Of a DNA stretch of 64,000 bases, positions 63,981-64,000 are shown one piece after another. The translations under genes and the position numbers were made by a program. The notes below the pieces were generated by a model that saw only the letters and a list, made by a program, of their open reading frames with translations, ran no database searches and was not told the origin of the DNA. How positions within the stretch are numbered: position 1 is the first letter of the stretch; each line of letters opens with the position of its first letter. Origin of the DNA: Volvariella volvacea V23 (Eukaryota; Basidiomycota; Agaricomycetes; Agaricales; Pluteaceae). The stretch spans positions 2,367,406 through 2,431,405 of the forward strand of contig KB722738.1 in NCBI GenBank assembly GCA_000349905.1, given 5' to 3'.

Positions 63981-64000
63981 CTATCGATGACGGTCATTTG

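Noticed and set aside
1..64000. CRISPR arrays, rRNA, tRNA genes and transposons
   Set aside because: No regularly spaced repeats, rRNA cores, convincing tRNA cloverleafs, terminal inverted repeats with a transposase, or reverse-transcriptase motifs were seen; repeats here are gene-family duplications.

Overview
The window looks like nuclear DNA of a filamentous basidiomycete, most likely an Agaricomycete. The signs are very dense short introns (mostly 43-80 bp, GT-AG), an NXF1/Mex67 mRNA export gene, a bicupin oxalate decarboxylase, a tiny CaaX-ending gene of the mating-pheromone-precursor type, and a large expansion of F-box/LRR-like genes. A Rhizoctonia/Ceratobasidium-like fungus would fit, but the sequence alone does not prove a genus. 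No tRNA, rRNA, CRISPR array or intact transposon was recognised.

Layout. 1-1867 (-): MEX67/NXF1, cut at the left edge. 2199-4455 (-): five-exon acidic protein of unknown function. 5117-5221 (-): 34-residue CaaX peptide with a TATA box and HMG-type sites upstream. 7187-9574 (+): 14-exon secreted type-B carboxylesterase. 10137-11705 (+): a type-2 F-box-like protein. 12921-23470: first array of type-1 F-box/LRR-like paralogs (three intact, one frameshifted, two decayed). 23587-29763: a further F-box-like gene, two ABM-domain monooxygenase-like genes, and a damaged or mis-modelled F-box-like gene. 30895-31985: multi-pass membrane protein with a poly-glycine stretch. 32909-38760: three tandem eight-exon membrane-protein paralogs, the middle one broken by a nonsense codon. 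39631-44906: two more F-box-like genes. 45908-60470: second type-1 array (six intact, one decayed), interrupted by a Cys-rich gene at 47664-48764. 60819-62504 (-): another type-2 F-box-like gene. 63437-63980 (-): C-terminal cupin of an oxalate decarboxylase, continuing past the right edge.

The dominant theme is birth and death of F-box genes. Thirteen type-1 copies share one gene plan: an F-box-like start of the form LPxELIEHII, a solenoid body, one phase-1 intron after an SLES-like motif, and a conserved basic tail. Ten of the 13, nine of them not obviously decayed, carry a palindromic CACGTG element 29-81 bp upstream of the start codon, often preceded by a CGCC-containing block. This suggests a shared regulator. 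F-box proteins of fungi usually act as SCF ubiquitin-ligase adaptors, so the arrays may encode a fast-evolving set of substrate receptors; that role is inference.

Exon coordinates were worked out by hand from splice consensus, reading-frame continuity and comparison among paralogs. Where the summed exon length is a multiple of three and paralogs agree, the model is firm; elsewhere this is stated.
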